DNA from: Mailhella massiliensis
GTDB taxonomy: Bacteria > Desulfobacterota > Desulfovibrionia > Desulfovibrionales > Desulfovibrionaceae
Assembly (NCBI RefSeq): GCF_020741395.1
Contig: NZ_DYZA01000015.1
Location: forward strand, 1 to 25,916
Reading direction: 5' to 3'
DNA length: 25,916 nt
Made by a program: the position numbers and the translations under genes. This document shows, one piece after another, positions 10,901 through 17,120 of the stretch; the first letter of the stretch is position 1, and each line of letters starts with the position of its first letter. The notes beneath the pieces were generated by a model that saw only the letters and a program-made list of their open reading frames with translations, was not told the origin of the DNA and did not search any database.

Positions 10901-11117
10901 CCGCTGCTGCCGGCTTGGAACGACGACGTATAATAACATCCTTGCGGACAACTTCCACAGAGGCCTCCGACTTTTTAACCTTGACTTTTTCGTATTCTTC
11001 CGGGGAGAGAGAACCTTTTACCGTCTTTTCTATCCCGGCCTCACGAAGGCGGGCTACAAGCTCTTCGGGCTTCATGCCCTGCTCGGTTGCGGCATCCTTT
11101 ATCTTTATCCTATCCAT
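7926..11117 (-). CDS. infB: Translation initiation factor IF-2
   Basis: A 1063-residue GTPase that brings fMet-tRNA to the 30S subunit. An N-terminal IF2_N-like segment (1-50) precedes a very long Ala/Pro/Glu and then Arg/Gly/Asp-rich linker (about 65-475). A second IF2_N domain follows (about 478-540), then the G domain with GHVDHGKT (570-577), DTPGHAAF (about 616) and NKID (about 669). Domains II, III and C2 complete the protein to KIGDVIEAFELVEEAASLD. Length exceeds E. coli IF-2 (890) because of the linker, which repeats the motif ARIV(R/T)P four times. The ATG overlaps the end of ylxR by eight bases and has GGGGAG six bases upstream. It is the last gene of the operon here. Confidence 0.97.
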   Translation of the reverse strand: MDRIKIKDAATEQGMKPEELVARLREAGIEKTVKGSLSPEEYEKVKVKKSEASVEVVRKDVIIRRRSKPAAAEAPAAPVVEEKAAPLAGETQSAASEAAPVEAKAVPAVEKAPKKARAPREASPVARIVRPARIVTPEPAPAAVGAKAEPSVSEAVAEKALEKVTVVEKPAVEKPVEKAAEKPEAEEKAAPVQEVKAEESRQDKMLRARKVEVPAARIVTPRPASAAPEAKVVERPAQEVKVVPAAEIKVEALKGDRPRRAPAASAEPEGSSQPSLLPPVQERRHTPEEGEGEDTRKKAQPAASEGVPRVRVISRPDPTQARIVRPASPSEGRSGRDGDSRRDGTRDGGRRDMRDSRAPRPDAREGREGEGRDRDGRERDNRRSSGNRPSGGRSSGGAPFATPFGQQPPLEGEQSRKKRNNKSRRSVDFPQDSDDFSRRHGGPDMDDDEGMVRTRRSHKPKKQQHQAPSQSTQPMKAAKRKIRVEESIRVADMAHQMGVKSSEIIKILFGLGVMATINNALDIDTATLVASEFGYEVEKVGFSEEAYLLPASADTPEMLKPRPPVVTIMGHVDHGKTSLLDAIRKTSVTSGEAGGITQHIGAYHVKTKRGDIVFLDTPGHAAFTAMRARGAQVTDLVVLVVAADDGVMEQTREAINHSRAAGVPILVAVNKIDKETANPDRVLRELSELGLQPEEWGGDTVVGMVSAKTGKGLDDLLELIALQAEILELKANPDKPARGHVVEAKLDKGRGPVATVLVQEGTLHQGDVFVCGVFAGRVRALFNDQGRKIKEAGPSMPVEIQGFEGVPEAGEEFVCLDDEKTARRIAESRATKLREKELAKVSRVTLENFLKQSADAQETLVLNVVLKADVQGSLEAITESLRKLSTEKVRIDIIHGGAGAISESDVMLAAASNAIIIGFNVRPTAKVKEVAEQEQVDIRFYDIIYKLVDEIKSAMAGLLAPVSKEVYLGQAEVRQTFSVPKVGLIAGCMVTDGKLTRTANVRLLRDGVVVYTGKIASLKRLKDDAREVVRNLECGVGLENFHDIKIGDVIEAFELVEEAASLD

Positions 11118-11352
11118 TCTTGCTCCCCTTGTGAGATTTGCGCCTGAACTTCATGCCTGCGAAGCGCTCCCGGCAATGCGGATCGTCGCATACATACCAG
11201 CCTCTGCCGGGCCTCGTCTGAGCTTTATCCGCTTCCAGCCCGTTCCCGGCGACAACGCCTTCTGGGGCAGGCACATGACGCATAAGCTGCGACTTGGCAA
11301 AGCGCCGTCTGCACACGACACACATGCGGACGGGCTCCTGCCTTTCCGCCAT
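11110..11352 (-). CDS. ylxR: YlxR-family (DUF448) RNA-binding protein
   Basis: A small basic protein of 80 residues. The family is typically encoded between nusA and infB and is thought to bind RNA or act as a nucleoid/RNase P-associated regulator; its role is still debated. Visible family features are the MCVVCRRRF start (usually R-x-C-V-G/A-C) and the GRGWYVC segment with a further Cys (CDDPHC), plus a lysine/arginine-rich end. The ATG comes four bases after the nusA stop, with GAGAGGAA upstream, and the gene overlaps infB by eight bases, so it is translationally coupled on both sides. Confidence 0.88.
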   Translation of the reverse strand: MAERQEPVRMCVVCRRRFAKSQLMRHVPAPEGVVAGNGLEADKAQTRPGRGWYVCDDPHCRERFAGMKFRRKSHKGSKNG

Positions 11353-11356
11353 GCTG

Positions 11357-12622
11357 CTATTCCTCTCCCGCTTCCGGTTTTTCCCCTTCCACCACGGGGC
11401 TGAGGAAATTCACGGCGGCTCGCAGATCGGCAATGCGAGCGTCGGTAAGGTTCAGCTTTTCCGCAAGTTCCGCGTTGGTTGCCCCACGCAGGGCGTCCAG
11501 GGAGCGGAAGCCGGCTTCCATCAGCTTGTCCACCGGAATCTCGGCCACGCTGGCCACCTGCTCCAGGCCGCGGCCCGCGGCATTGGCCTCATGATAGCGG
11601 GATTCGGTGAAAATATCGATTTTCCAGCCCAAGAGCTTGGCCGCCAGCTTGACGTTCTGCCCCTTGCGGCCGATGGCGTTGGTGAGCTGATCGTCCGGAA
11701 CGGTGACTTCCAAGAGATTGGAAGCTTCGTCCACATTGATACGGGAAACCACGGCAGGAGCCAGGGCGTTGCGGGCATAGGTGGCAATATCGGGATTCCA
11801 CACCACGATATCGATGCGCTCGCCGTGAAGCTCCTGCACTATGTTCTGAATACGGGAACCGCGCACGCCCACACACGCACCCACGGCGTCGATATCGCGC
11901 TCGCGGGAGAGCACGGCCACCTTGGCGCGGGAACCGGGGTCGCGGGCCACTCCCATGATCTGCACGCTTCCGTCGTCCACTTCCGGCACTTCGCGGCGGA
12001 ACAGCGCAGCCATGTAGTCACGGTGGGCGCGGGAAATGATGACCTGCGGACCGCGGCCTTCACGGCGCACGTCGATGATAAGGGCCTGGATGCGGTCGTT
12101 ACGCTTGTAATGCTCGCGGGGAATCTGCTCCTCACGGGGCAGAAGAGCTTCGGTGCGGCCGAGATTGATGACCCAGCCGCCCTTGTCGCGGCGCTGCACC
12201 ATGCCGCTCACAATTTCACCCACGCGGTCCTTGAATTCCTCGTAGATGAGTTCCTGCTCGGCGTCGCGCATGCGCTGGATGATGACCTGCTTGGCCGACT
12301 GTGCGGCAATGCGGCCGAGATCCTCCACTTTGAGACGGAAGCCCATTTCATCATCGATCTGGATGGAAGGATCGTGCTGACGGGCCTCTTCCAGGGAAAT
12401 CTGGGTAAGGGGGTCTTCCACTTCTTCCACCACGAATTTGAACTGGAACACCTCAATGTCGCCAGTGTCGTCGCTGTAGTGCACTTCCACGTCCAGATCG
12501 TCGCCGTACTTGCGCGTTACGGAGGTGCGCACGGCTTCCTCAAGGGTGCTGACGAGCATGTCGCGGTCGAGCCCCCTGTCCTTGCTGATCTGTTCAATGG
12601 CTTTTTTAAGTTCCAGGCTCAT
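11357..12622 (-). CDS. nusA: Transcription termination/antitermination factor NusA
   Basis: A 421-residue RNA polymerase-binding factor acting on pausing, termination and antitermination. The N-terminal polymerase-binding domain (1-130) is followed by an S1 domain (about 135-200), then KH1 with GVRG (252-255) and KH2 with IGRKGQNV (317-324). A C-terminal helix-hairpin-helix-like segment (about 345-405) ends in an acidic tail. E. coli NusA has 495 residues with two acidic repeats; this form has at most one. The start codon overlaps the rimP stop (ATGA) and has GGAGGT seven bases before it, so translation is coupled. Confidence 0.97.
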   Translation of the reverse strand: MSLELKKAIEQISKDRGLDRDMLVSTLEEAVRTSVTRKYGDDLDVEVHYSDDTGDIEVFQFKFVVEEVEDPLTQISLEEARQHDPSIQIDDEMGFRLKVEDLGRIAAQSAKQVIIQRMRDAEQELIYEEFKDRVGEIVSGMVQRRDKGGWVINLGRTEALLPREEQIPREHYKRNDRIQALIIDVRREGRGPQVIISRAHRDYMAALFRREVPEVDDGSVQIMGVARDPGSRAKVAVLSRERDIDAVGACVGVRGSRIQNIVQELHGERIDIVVWNPDIATYARNALAPAVVSRINVDEASNLLEVTVPDDQLTNAIGRKGQNVKLAAKLLGWKIDIFTESRYHEANAAGRGLEQVASVAEIPVDKLMEAGFRSLDALRGATNAELAEKLNLTDARIADLRAAVNFLSPVVEGEKPEAGEE

Positions 12623-13242
12623 GCTTTGTTACCTCCGCCTTTGCCGGATGCATGCTTTGCGTTCTTTCCGGCTCCGGGCTTGCTGGTGTCAGGAAAAACG
12701 GGTATGAGGCGCGCCTTCTTCACCTGGTTCCAGCGGATAGTCACCTCCGCAGGCTCAGGCTTCTCGCCGGAAGCGGGCACAAGAAGCACCTCCATGATGA
12801 ACTCTTTGTCGGAAACGGACTTGAGCGGCCCCTTGAACTTGCGCCGCCCGGCAATATCGGGATGCGGATCCGTGAGCGTCACGTCGATATCGCTCCCCAC
12901 ATAGGAAACAAGCTGGGCGGGCTCGAAGAACATGCGATCCATGCCGGGAGAAGAAACTTCCAGCACCCAGGCGTCGGAAAATACCTCGTCCACGTCCAGG
13001 GCCAGCCCCACCATGCGGGAAATTTCCGCGCATTGATCGACGGAAACCCCCTCCAACACGCCGTCCTCACCGGTTCCGGCATCTGCGCCGCCTGCCGGAG
13101 CGTCCACATACACACGCACCACCGTGCGCCCTCCGGCCACCACTTCAATACCCCAGAGCATCAGGCCGAAAGAGGCAATCACCGGTTCCGCCGCCTCACG
13201 GACGCGGCGGACGATCTGCTCAGCAGAAAGACCTTTTCCCAT
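12619..13242 (-). CDS. rimP: Ribosome maturation factor RimP
   Basis: A 207-residue protein required for 30S subunit maturation. The family pattern is clear: EPVIASFGLMLWGIEVV near the start, VRVYVDAP, the SVDQCAEISRMVG helix, DEVFSDAWVLEVSSPGMDR, and the second, Sm-like domain with DPHPDIAGRRKFKG and the IRWNQVKKARLIP end. It is longer than E. coli RimP (about 150) owing to an acidic Gly-rich insert (about residues 53-68) and a basic C-terminal tail rich in Lys/Gly. It is the first gene of the rimP-nusA-ylxR-infB operon. AAGG lies eight bases upstream of the ATG, directly after the leader terminator. Confidence 0.95.
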   Translation of the reverse strand: MGKGLSAEQIVRRVREAAEPVIASFGLMLWGIEVVAGGRTVVRVYVDAPAGGADAGTGEDGVLEGVSVDQCAEISRMVGLALDVDEVFSDAWVLEVSSPGMDRMFFEPAQLVSYVGSDIDVTLTDPHPDIAGRRKFKGPLKSVSDKEFIMEVLLVPASGEKPEPAEVTIRWNQVKKARLIPVFPDTSKPGAGKNAKHASGKGGGNKA

Positions 13243-13261
13243 GCATCATACCTTATATAAT

Positions 13262-13291
13262 AAAAAAAGGGAGGCCGTCGTCAGGCCACCC
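13262..13291 (-). terminator. Intrinsic terminator in the rimP leader (probable attenuator)
   Basis: On the minus strand GGGTGGCC, a seven-base loop and GGCCTCCC form a stem with one internal mismatch, followed by seven T. It lies only 20 bases before the rimP start and inside the predicted 125-base leader, so it would stop transcription before the operon unless overridden. A smaller hairpin (ACCGC/GCGGT, 13298-13312) precedes it. The rimP leader attenuator known from enterobacteria has the same position; whether the mechanism is shared is inference. Confidence 0.75.
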
Positions 13292-13372
13292 TACCAGACC
13301 GCTTTGCGCGGTGCATCAGGATGTAAGAAAGGCAAGATCCGAAATGAACCTTACCTTCCACTGCGTGCAAAC

Positions 13373-13401
13373 CTTTTACCTGCGACTTCCACCCTTGTCA
13401 A
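13373..13401 (-). promoter_or_regulatory. Sigma70 promoter of the rimP-nusA-ylxR-infB operon
   Basis: On the minus strand a perfect TTGACA (-35, 13396-13401) is followed by exactly 17 bases and TAAAAG (-10, 13373-13378; four of six matches). The predicted start near 13366 gives a leader of about 125 bases that contains the attenuator-like hairpins. Confidence 0.7.
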
Positions 13402-13628
13402 GAGTTCAACCCTCACCTTCCGAACCTGCTTCCAACACAAAAATTTTTTTAGACCGCGCCGAAGCCGCGCCTGCAGTCAAATCTCATGAAAAGAAATCCC
13501 GCTAAGCTTCCGTTCTTTCCGACACGACGCTTGACCCGCTCCTTCCGGCAGGCTAGGCTCTTCTTCTCAGGTTGGGGAAAATGGGTTCCCACACCTTGGA
13601 AAACGCCTGAAAACCTTGTTCACAGAAT

Positions 13629-13659
13629 TTGGAATTCCGGCTGTTTTTGTCAGTATAAT
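13629..13659 (+). promoter_or_regulatory. Candidate nrdD promoter in an AT-rich island
   Basis: A perfect TATAAT (13654-13659) stands in a strikingly AT-rich stretch. The best -35 is TTGGAA (13629-13634) at a long 19-base spacing, so an activator may be needed. Around the -10 there is a short dyad, ATAAT (13655-13659) and ATTAT (13666-13670), and an AATATATT palindrome; these could bind a regulator, but I see no clear NrdR box or FNR site. Confidence 0.5.
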
Positions 13660-13677
13660 CAATATATTATCATAACA

Positions 13678-13711
13678 CCGAGTACTCGGCGCAATCCCTG
13701 GCAAAGCCAGG
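13678..13711 (+). promoter_or_regulatory. Two dyads in the nrdD leader
   Basis: Between the candidate promoter and the gene lie a perfect 12-base palindrome CCGAGTACTCGG (13678-13689) and a six-bp hairpin CCTGGC-AAA-GCCAGG (13697-13711). They may be an operator or a leader RNA structure. No known riboswitch class is recognised. Confidence 0.4.
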
Positions 13712-13740
13712 ATATAAGGTTCAGAGGGTTCAGAAAAGGT

Positions 13741-16029
13741 ATGATCCGCTTCATCAAGAAACGAGACTCACGCATAGTTCCTTTTGACATAGCCAAGATA
13801 GATGAGGCGATCTTTCGTGCGGCAAAAGCTCAGGGCGGCACCGACCGCGCCATGTCCCGCAACCTGGCCGATCAGGTGCTCGACATGCTTGAAGCGGAAG
13901 GTAACGATACCCCCGACGTGGAACATGTGCAGGATCTGGTGGAAAAAGCCCTCATAGAGGCCGGACACGCCCGCACCGCCAAGGCTTATATTCTCTATCG
14001 CAACGAACGCACCCGCGTGCGCGAAATGAAAACCGGCCTCATGAATACGCTGAAGGATCTTTCCTTCACCGATGCCAAGGAACTGGACCTCAAGCGTGAA
14101 AACGCCAATATCGACGGTGATACCCCCATGGGTACCATGCTCCGCTACGGCAGCGAGGCGGCCAAGGCCTTCTATAAAAACTACCTGCTCTCGCCCGAGT
14201 TCAGCCGCGCCCACGAGGAAGGGGATATCCATATCCACGATCTCGATTTTCTCTCGCTCACCACGACCTGCTGCCAGATCGATATCAAGAAGCTGTTCAA
14301 CGGCGGATTCAACACCGGCCACGGCTTTCTGCGCGAACCCAACAGCATCCAGTGTGCAAGCGCCCTGGCCTGCATCGCCATACAGTCCAACCAGAACGAC
14401 CAACACGGCGGGCAGAGCATCCCCAACTTTGAATACGGCCTCGCGCCCGGCGTAGCCCGCAGCTTCATCAAGAATATCGACCTTGCCCTCGACATGCGCG
14501 ACGCGCCGGAGGATTTCCGCGCCGAGGTGAAAAGTTCCCTGCGCACCCATGCCTTCCCCACCGGGGAATATGCCTCCTTCCGCTCCATTCTCAACAAGGA
14601 TGGGCTTGCCTTCGTGCGCGGCGAGCTCACGAAGCGTCTGCCTGCGGCCGAAGCCGACCATGTCATTGAAAAGGCCATAGCCAAGACGGACAGGGATACC
14701 TATCAGGCCATGGAAGGGCTTCTGCACAACCTGAACACCATGCACAGCCGTGCCGGCGCACAGGTTCCGTTCAGCTCCATCAACTACGGCACGGATACCA
14801 CGCCTGAAGGCCGCATGGTCATAAAGAATACCCTGCTGGCCGAAGACGCCGGGCTCGGCAACGGCGAAACGCCTATTTTCCCCATCCATATCTTCAAGGT
14901 GCGCGAAGGCTACAGCTTCAACCCGGAAGACCCCAACTACGACCTGTTCAAGCTGGCCTGCCGCGTGTCCGCCAAGCGTCTGTTCCCGAACTTCTCCTTC
15001 ATGGATGCGCCGTTCAACGCCCCCTATCTCAAAGGCAACGACCCCAACCATGAAGTGGCCTATATGGGCTGCCGCACCCGCGTCATGGCCAACCGCTATG
15101 ACAACGAGCGTGAAACCACCTTCGGCAGGGGCAACCTCTCCTTCACATCCATCAACCTGCCCCGCCTGGGGCTCAAGCATCGCGGGGATGTGGAAGGCTT
15201 TTTCGAGGAATTCAACGAAAAGATCACCCTGGTGTTCGACCAGCTTCTCGAAAGGCTGGAAATCCAGAGCCACAAGCGCTGCCGCAACTACCCCTTCCTC
15301 ATGGGACAGGGTATCTGGCTGGATTCCGACGAGCTGGCCCCGAGCGACGAAGTGGGCGAAGTGCTCAAGCACGGCACTCTGACCACCGGATTCATCGGCC
15401 TTGCCGAATGTCTGAAGGCGCTCATCGGCGTCCATCACGGCGAATCCGAGGAAGCTCAGGAGCTCGGCCTGCGCATCGTGCGCACCCTGCGCGAACGTGC
15501 CGACAAAAAAGGCGAGGAAACCGGCCTGAACTTCACCGTCATCGCCACCCCGGCCGAAGGCCTGGCCGGCCGCTTCGTCAAGTACGACCGCAAGATTTTC
15601 GGCAACATTCCGGGCATCACCGACAGGGACTACTACACCAACTCCTTCCATATCCCGGTGTACTTCCCCATCAACGCCTTCAACAAGCTGCGCCTGGAAG
15701 CGCCCTATCACGCGCTGACCAACGGCGGGCACATCAGCTATGTGGAAGTGGACGGCGACCCGCTCAACAATCTCCAGGCCTTCGAGGATATCGTCAAAGC
15801 CATGAAGGAGATGGGGATAGGCTACGGCTCCATCAACCACCCCGTGGACCGCGACCCCGTTTGCGGCTACACCGGCATTATCGGCGATGTCTGCCCCCGT
15901 TGCGGGCGCCACGACGGCGAAGGCATCCCTCTCTCCGTTCTGAAACAGATCAAGGGCTACATACACGACAGCCGCAACAGCGACGAACGTAGCGAAGCCC
16001 ACGACAAAATTGCCAATATCAAACTCTAA
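13741..16029 (+). CDS. nrdD: Anaerobic (class III) ribonucleoside-triphosphate reductase, large part without a standard glycyl-radical site
   Basis: A 762-residue enzyme that reduces ribonucleotides to deoxyribonucleotides in anaerobic cells. An N-terminal ATP-cone (about 1-95, FIKKRDSRIVPFDIAKI onward) is followed by the ten-stranded barrel with C177/C178 (TTTCCQID). The finger-loop Cys C444 (MGCRTRVMAN) is the expected thiyl-radical residue, and RGNLSFTSINLPRLGL follows. The C-terminal region has HALTNGGHISYVE and a cysteine site C708, C718, C721 (three cysteines; the usual CxxC first pair reads DPVC). After this, E. coli NrdD continues to RRVCGYLG with the radical glycine. Here the chain instead ends QIKGYIHDSRN..., which lacks the Arg and the following small residue. 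The canonical motif is on the next ORF. ATG 13741 begins the ATP-cone; its ribosome site (AGAGGG) is rather distant. Confidence 0.93.
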   Translation: MIRFIKKRDSRIVPFDIAKIDEAIFRAAKAQGGTDRAMSRNLADQVLDMLEAEGNDTPDVEHVQDLVEKALIEAGHARTAKAYILYRNERTRVREMKTGLMNTLKDLSFTDAKELDLKRENANIDGDTPMGTMLRYGSEAAKAFYKNYLLSPEFSRAHEEGDIHIHDLDFLSLTTTCCQIDIKKLFNGGFNTGHGFLREPNSIQCASALACIAIQSNQNDQHGGQSIPNFEYGLAPGVARSFIKNIDLALDMRDAPEDFRAEVKSSLRTHAFPTGEYASFRSILNKDGLAFVRGELTKRLPAAEADHVIEKAIAKTDRDTYQAMEGLLHNLNTMHSRAGAQVPFSSINYGTDTTPEGRMVIKNTLLAEDAGLGNGETPIFPIHIFKVREGYSFNPEDPNYDLFKLACRVSAKRLFPNFSFMDAPFNAPYLKGNDPNHEVAYMGCRTRVMANRYDNERETTFGRGNLSFTSINLPRLGLKHRGDVEGFFEEFNEKITLVFDQLLERLEIQSHKRCRNYPFLMGQGIWLDSDELAPSDEVGEVLKHGTLTTGFIGLAECLKALIGVHHGESEEAQELGLRIVRTLRERADKKGEETGLNFTVIATPAEGLAGRFVKYDRKIFGNIPGITDRDYYTNSFHIPVYFPINAFNKLRLEAPYHALTNGGHISYVEVDGDPLNNLQAFEDIVKAMKEMGIGYGSINHPVDRDPVCGYTGIIGDVCPRCGRHDGEGIPLSVLKQIKGYIHDSRNSDERSEAHDKIANIKL

Positions 16030-16040
16030 GGAGCGTTCTC

Positions 16041-16226
16041 ATGGTTCATTGCAAATCCGATGTGGCTGCCGCCACCGACCAGATTCTCGTCGGTTCCAAT
16101 GTCAAGTTCGAGCGTATCCGCCGCATTACCGGGTACCTCGTGGGCACGCTCGACCGCTTCAACGACGGCAAGGCCGCCGAAGAGCGCGACCGCGTCAAGC
16201 ATTGCAGCATGGACAACTGGAAGTAA
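16041..16226 (+). CDS. Stand-alone glycyl-radical domain of the class III ribonucleotide reductase (61 residues)
   Basis: This tiny protein consists of a 24-residue N-terminal lead and the segment RIRRITGYLVGTLDRF (25-40) followed by NDGKAAEERDRVKH (41-54). This matches the C-terminal radical domain of NrdD, where E. coli has RRVCGYLGS...FNAGKQEEVKRRVKH. G31 in TGY would be the residue converted to the glycyl radical by NrdG. The ATG is 11 bases after the nrdD stop; its Shine-Dalgarno TAAGGAG (16027-16033) contains that stop codon, seven bases before the ATG, so the two are translationally coupled and probably made together. It is in a different frame from nrdD, and a terminator follows at once. 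It is either the radical subunit of a two-piece enzyme or a spare radical domain like E. coli GrcA/YfiD for pyruvate formate-lyase. Confidence 0.88.
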   Translation: MVHCKSDVAAATDQILVGSNVKFERIRRITGYLVGTLDRFNDGKAAEERDRVKHCSMDNWK

Positions 16227-16247
16227 CCTTCGCCTGCTGGCGATGAA

Positions 16248-16287
16248 GGCGGGGGGCGGAGCATCAGCTCCGCCCCCCGCCTTTTTT
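16248..16287 (+). terminator. Strong intrinsic terminator of the nrdD unit
   Basis: A perfect 15-bp stem (GGCGGGGGGCGGAGC and its complement) with an ATCA loop is followed by six T, 22 bases after the small glycyl-radical ORF. It shows that this ORF belongs to the nrdD transcript and closes it. Confidence 0.95.
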
Positions 16288-16484
16288 CACAACTCGAGCT
16301 TTCCAGATAAGTTCCGGCTCAGAAAAAGCGTATTCAAGCCCTCCCAGAGCTTTTTTCCCGGCCTTTTTTCACCACTGAAAGCAAACACACTATCCCGAAC
16401 CGAAGAAGACCGCATCCGCCTGCCGAAAGGGCTATTTCATCATGAAAAGGTACGCCCCCATCAGAGACGTCTCCTTTTTCCACC
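16288..16484. other. Convergent spacer between the nrdD unit and nrdG
   Basis: About 200 bp with no credible gene or RNA. With the flanking terminators the region without coding sequence is 354 bp (16227-16580). Confidence 0.5.
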
Positions 16485-16504
16485 AAAACGCCTTTTCAAA
16501 GGCG
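16485..16504 (-). terminator. Second, weaker hairpin downstream of nrdG
   Basis: On the minus strand CGCCTT-TGAA-AAGGCG is followed by four T. It lies beyond the larger hairpin and may back it up. Confidence 0.45.
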
Positions 16505-16522
16505 CCACGACCGCACGACAAA

Positions 16523-16554
16523 GGCCCGCCGCTCCTTTTAAGGAACGGCGGGCC
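16523..16554 (-). terminator. Hairpin terminator downstream of nrdG
   Basis: On the minus strand an approximately 15-bp stem (GGCCCGCCG... with one mismatch) starts 26 bases after the nrdG stop. Only TTTGT follows, so termination may be partial. Confidence 0.6.
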
Positions 16555-16580
16555 TGACCTACTCTGCCGAAGCAGACCCC

Positions 16581-17120
16581 TCAGCGCTTCGTCGGCCCGT
16601 GCAGCTCATCCAGCACGGGCAACCAGCCGTTTTCCCTTGTGGCAGCCATGTTCAGGATACGCTGATTGCGCGAGCCGCGGAAGCGCAGCTCCAGAGATTT
16701 CTGCTCTTCCACAAAGGGCCCATCCACCAGAATATCCAGCAGGGAAAGCAGTTCCCTGCAACCTTCCTTCTGCAGAAGCTGCTCCAGGGTATAGCCGCTG
16801 AAAGCCATGAGGTGATAACCGCGCCTTTTCAGTTCCTCCGCCAAAGGCAGCAGCGCCCCGGCCTGCTCAAAAGGCTCTCCCCCGCTGAACGTGATGCCGT
16901 GCACCAGAGGATCTCCCTGTATGCGGGAGAGTATCTCATCGGCGGAAACCGGAGTCCCTCCTTCAAAATCCCAGGTCTGAGGATTCTGGCACCCCTTGCA
17001 GTGCATACGGCAGCCCTGAAGAAAAAGCACGAAGCGAAGCCCCGGTCCATCGACGATGGACTCTTCAATCACTCCCGCAACGCGCAGCATCGTGTTCTTC
17101 AGAGCATCCATATTACGCAT
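16581..17120 (-). CDS. nrdG: Anaerobic ribonucleoside-triphosphate reductase activating protein (radical SAM)
   Basis: A 179-residue radical-SAM enzyme that uses a [4Fe-4S] cluster and S-adenosylmethionine to create the glycyl radical of NrdD. The cluster motif is CRMHCKGC (C37, C41, C44), followed by QNPQTWDF. The GGEP SAM-binding segment is present (TFSGGEPFEQAG), and VDGPGLRFVLFLQGC precedes the cluster as in the NrdG family (E. coli 154 residues). The first ATG (17120) overlaps the stop of the upstream gene by eight bases and has AGGA five bases before it. A second ATG at 17111 is possible. It is convergent with nrdD rather than in the same operon, so reductase and activase are transcribed independently. 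Its natural target here is probably the separate 61-residue radical domain. Confidence 0.93.
   Translation of the reverse strand: MRNMDALKNTMLRVAGVIEESIVDGPGLRFVLFLQGCRMHCKGCQNPQTWDFEGGTPVSADEILSRIQGDPLVHGITFSGGEPFEQAGALLPLAEELKRRGYHLMAFSGYTLEQLLQKEGCRELLSLLDILVDGPFVEEQKSLELRFRGSRNQRILNMAATRENGWLPVLDELHGPTKR

Noticed and set aside
7992..11147. 1051-codon plus-strand open frame across infB
   Set aside because: It is antisense to the unmistakable IF-2 gene; the frame stays open because of GC-rich codon bias and its His/Gly-rich translation has no family pattern.
13243..13400. tRNA gene before rimP, as metY in E. coli
   Set aside because: No cloverleaf, no TTC arm and no CCA end can be found on the minus strand; the stretch folds as short hairpins and a terminator instead.
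13486..13740. N-terminal extension of NrdD by 85 codons
   Set aside because: It crosses the AT-rich promoter region and the leader dyads, has no NrdD similarity, and the ATP-cone begins exactly at ATG 13741.
13640..13740. NrdR boxes or a known riboswitch in the nrdD leader
   Set aside because: No paired ACAC-N8-GTGT-like sites at the expected spacing, and no core of cobalamin, c-di-GMP or other familiar riboswitch.
13768..16002. 744-codon minus-strand open frame across nrdD
   Set aside because: Shadow of nrdD with no start-site support or recognisable domain.
15993..16060. Split nrdD explained as a simple frameshift error
   Set aside because: The large ORF has its own stop built into the ribosome site of the next ORF, the small ORF has its own 24-residue lead, and neither frame between the two gives the usual NrdD linker. 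An error cannot be fully excluded without reads.
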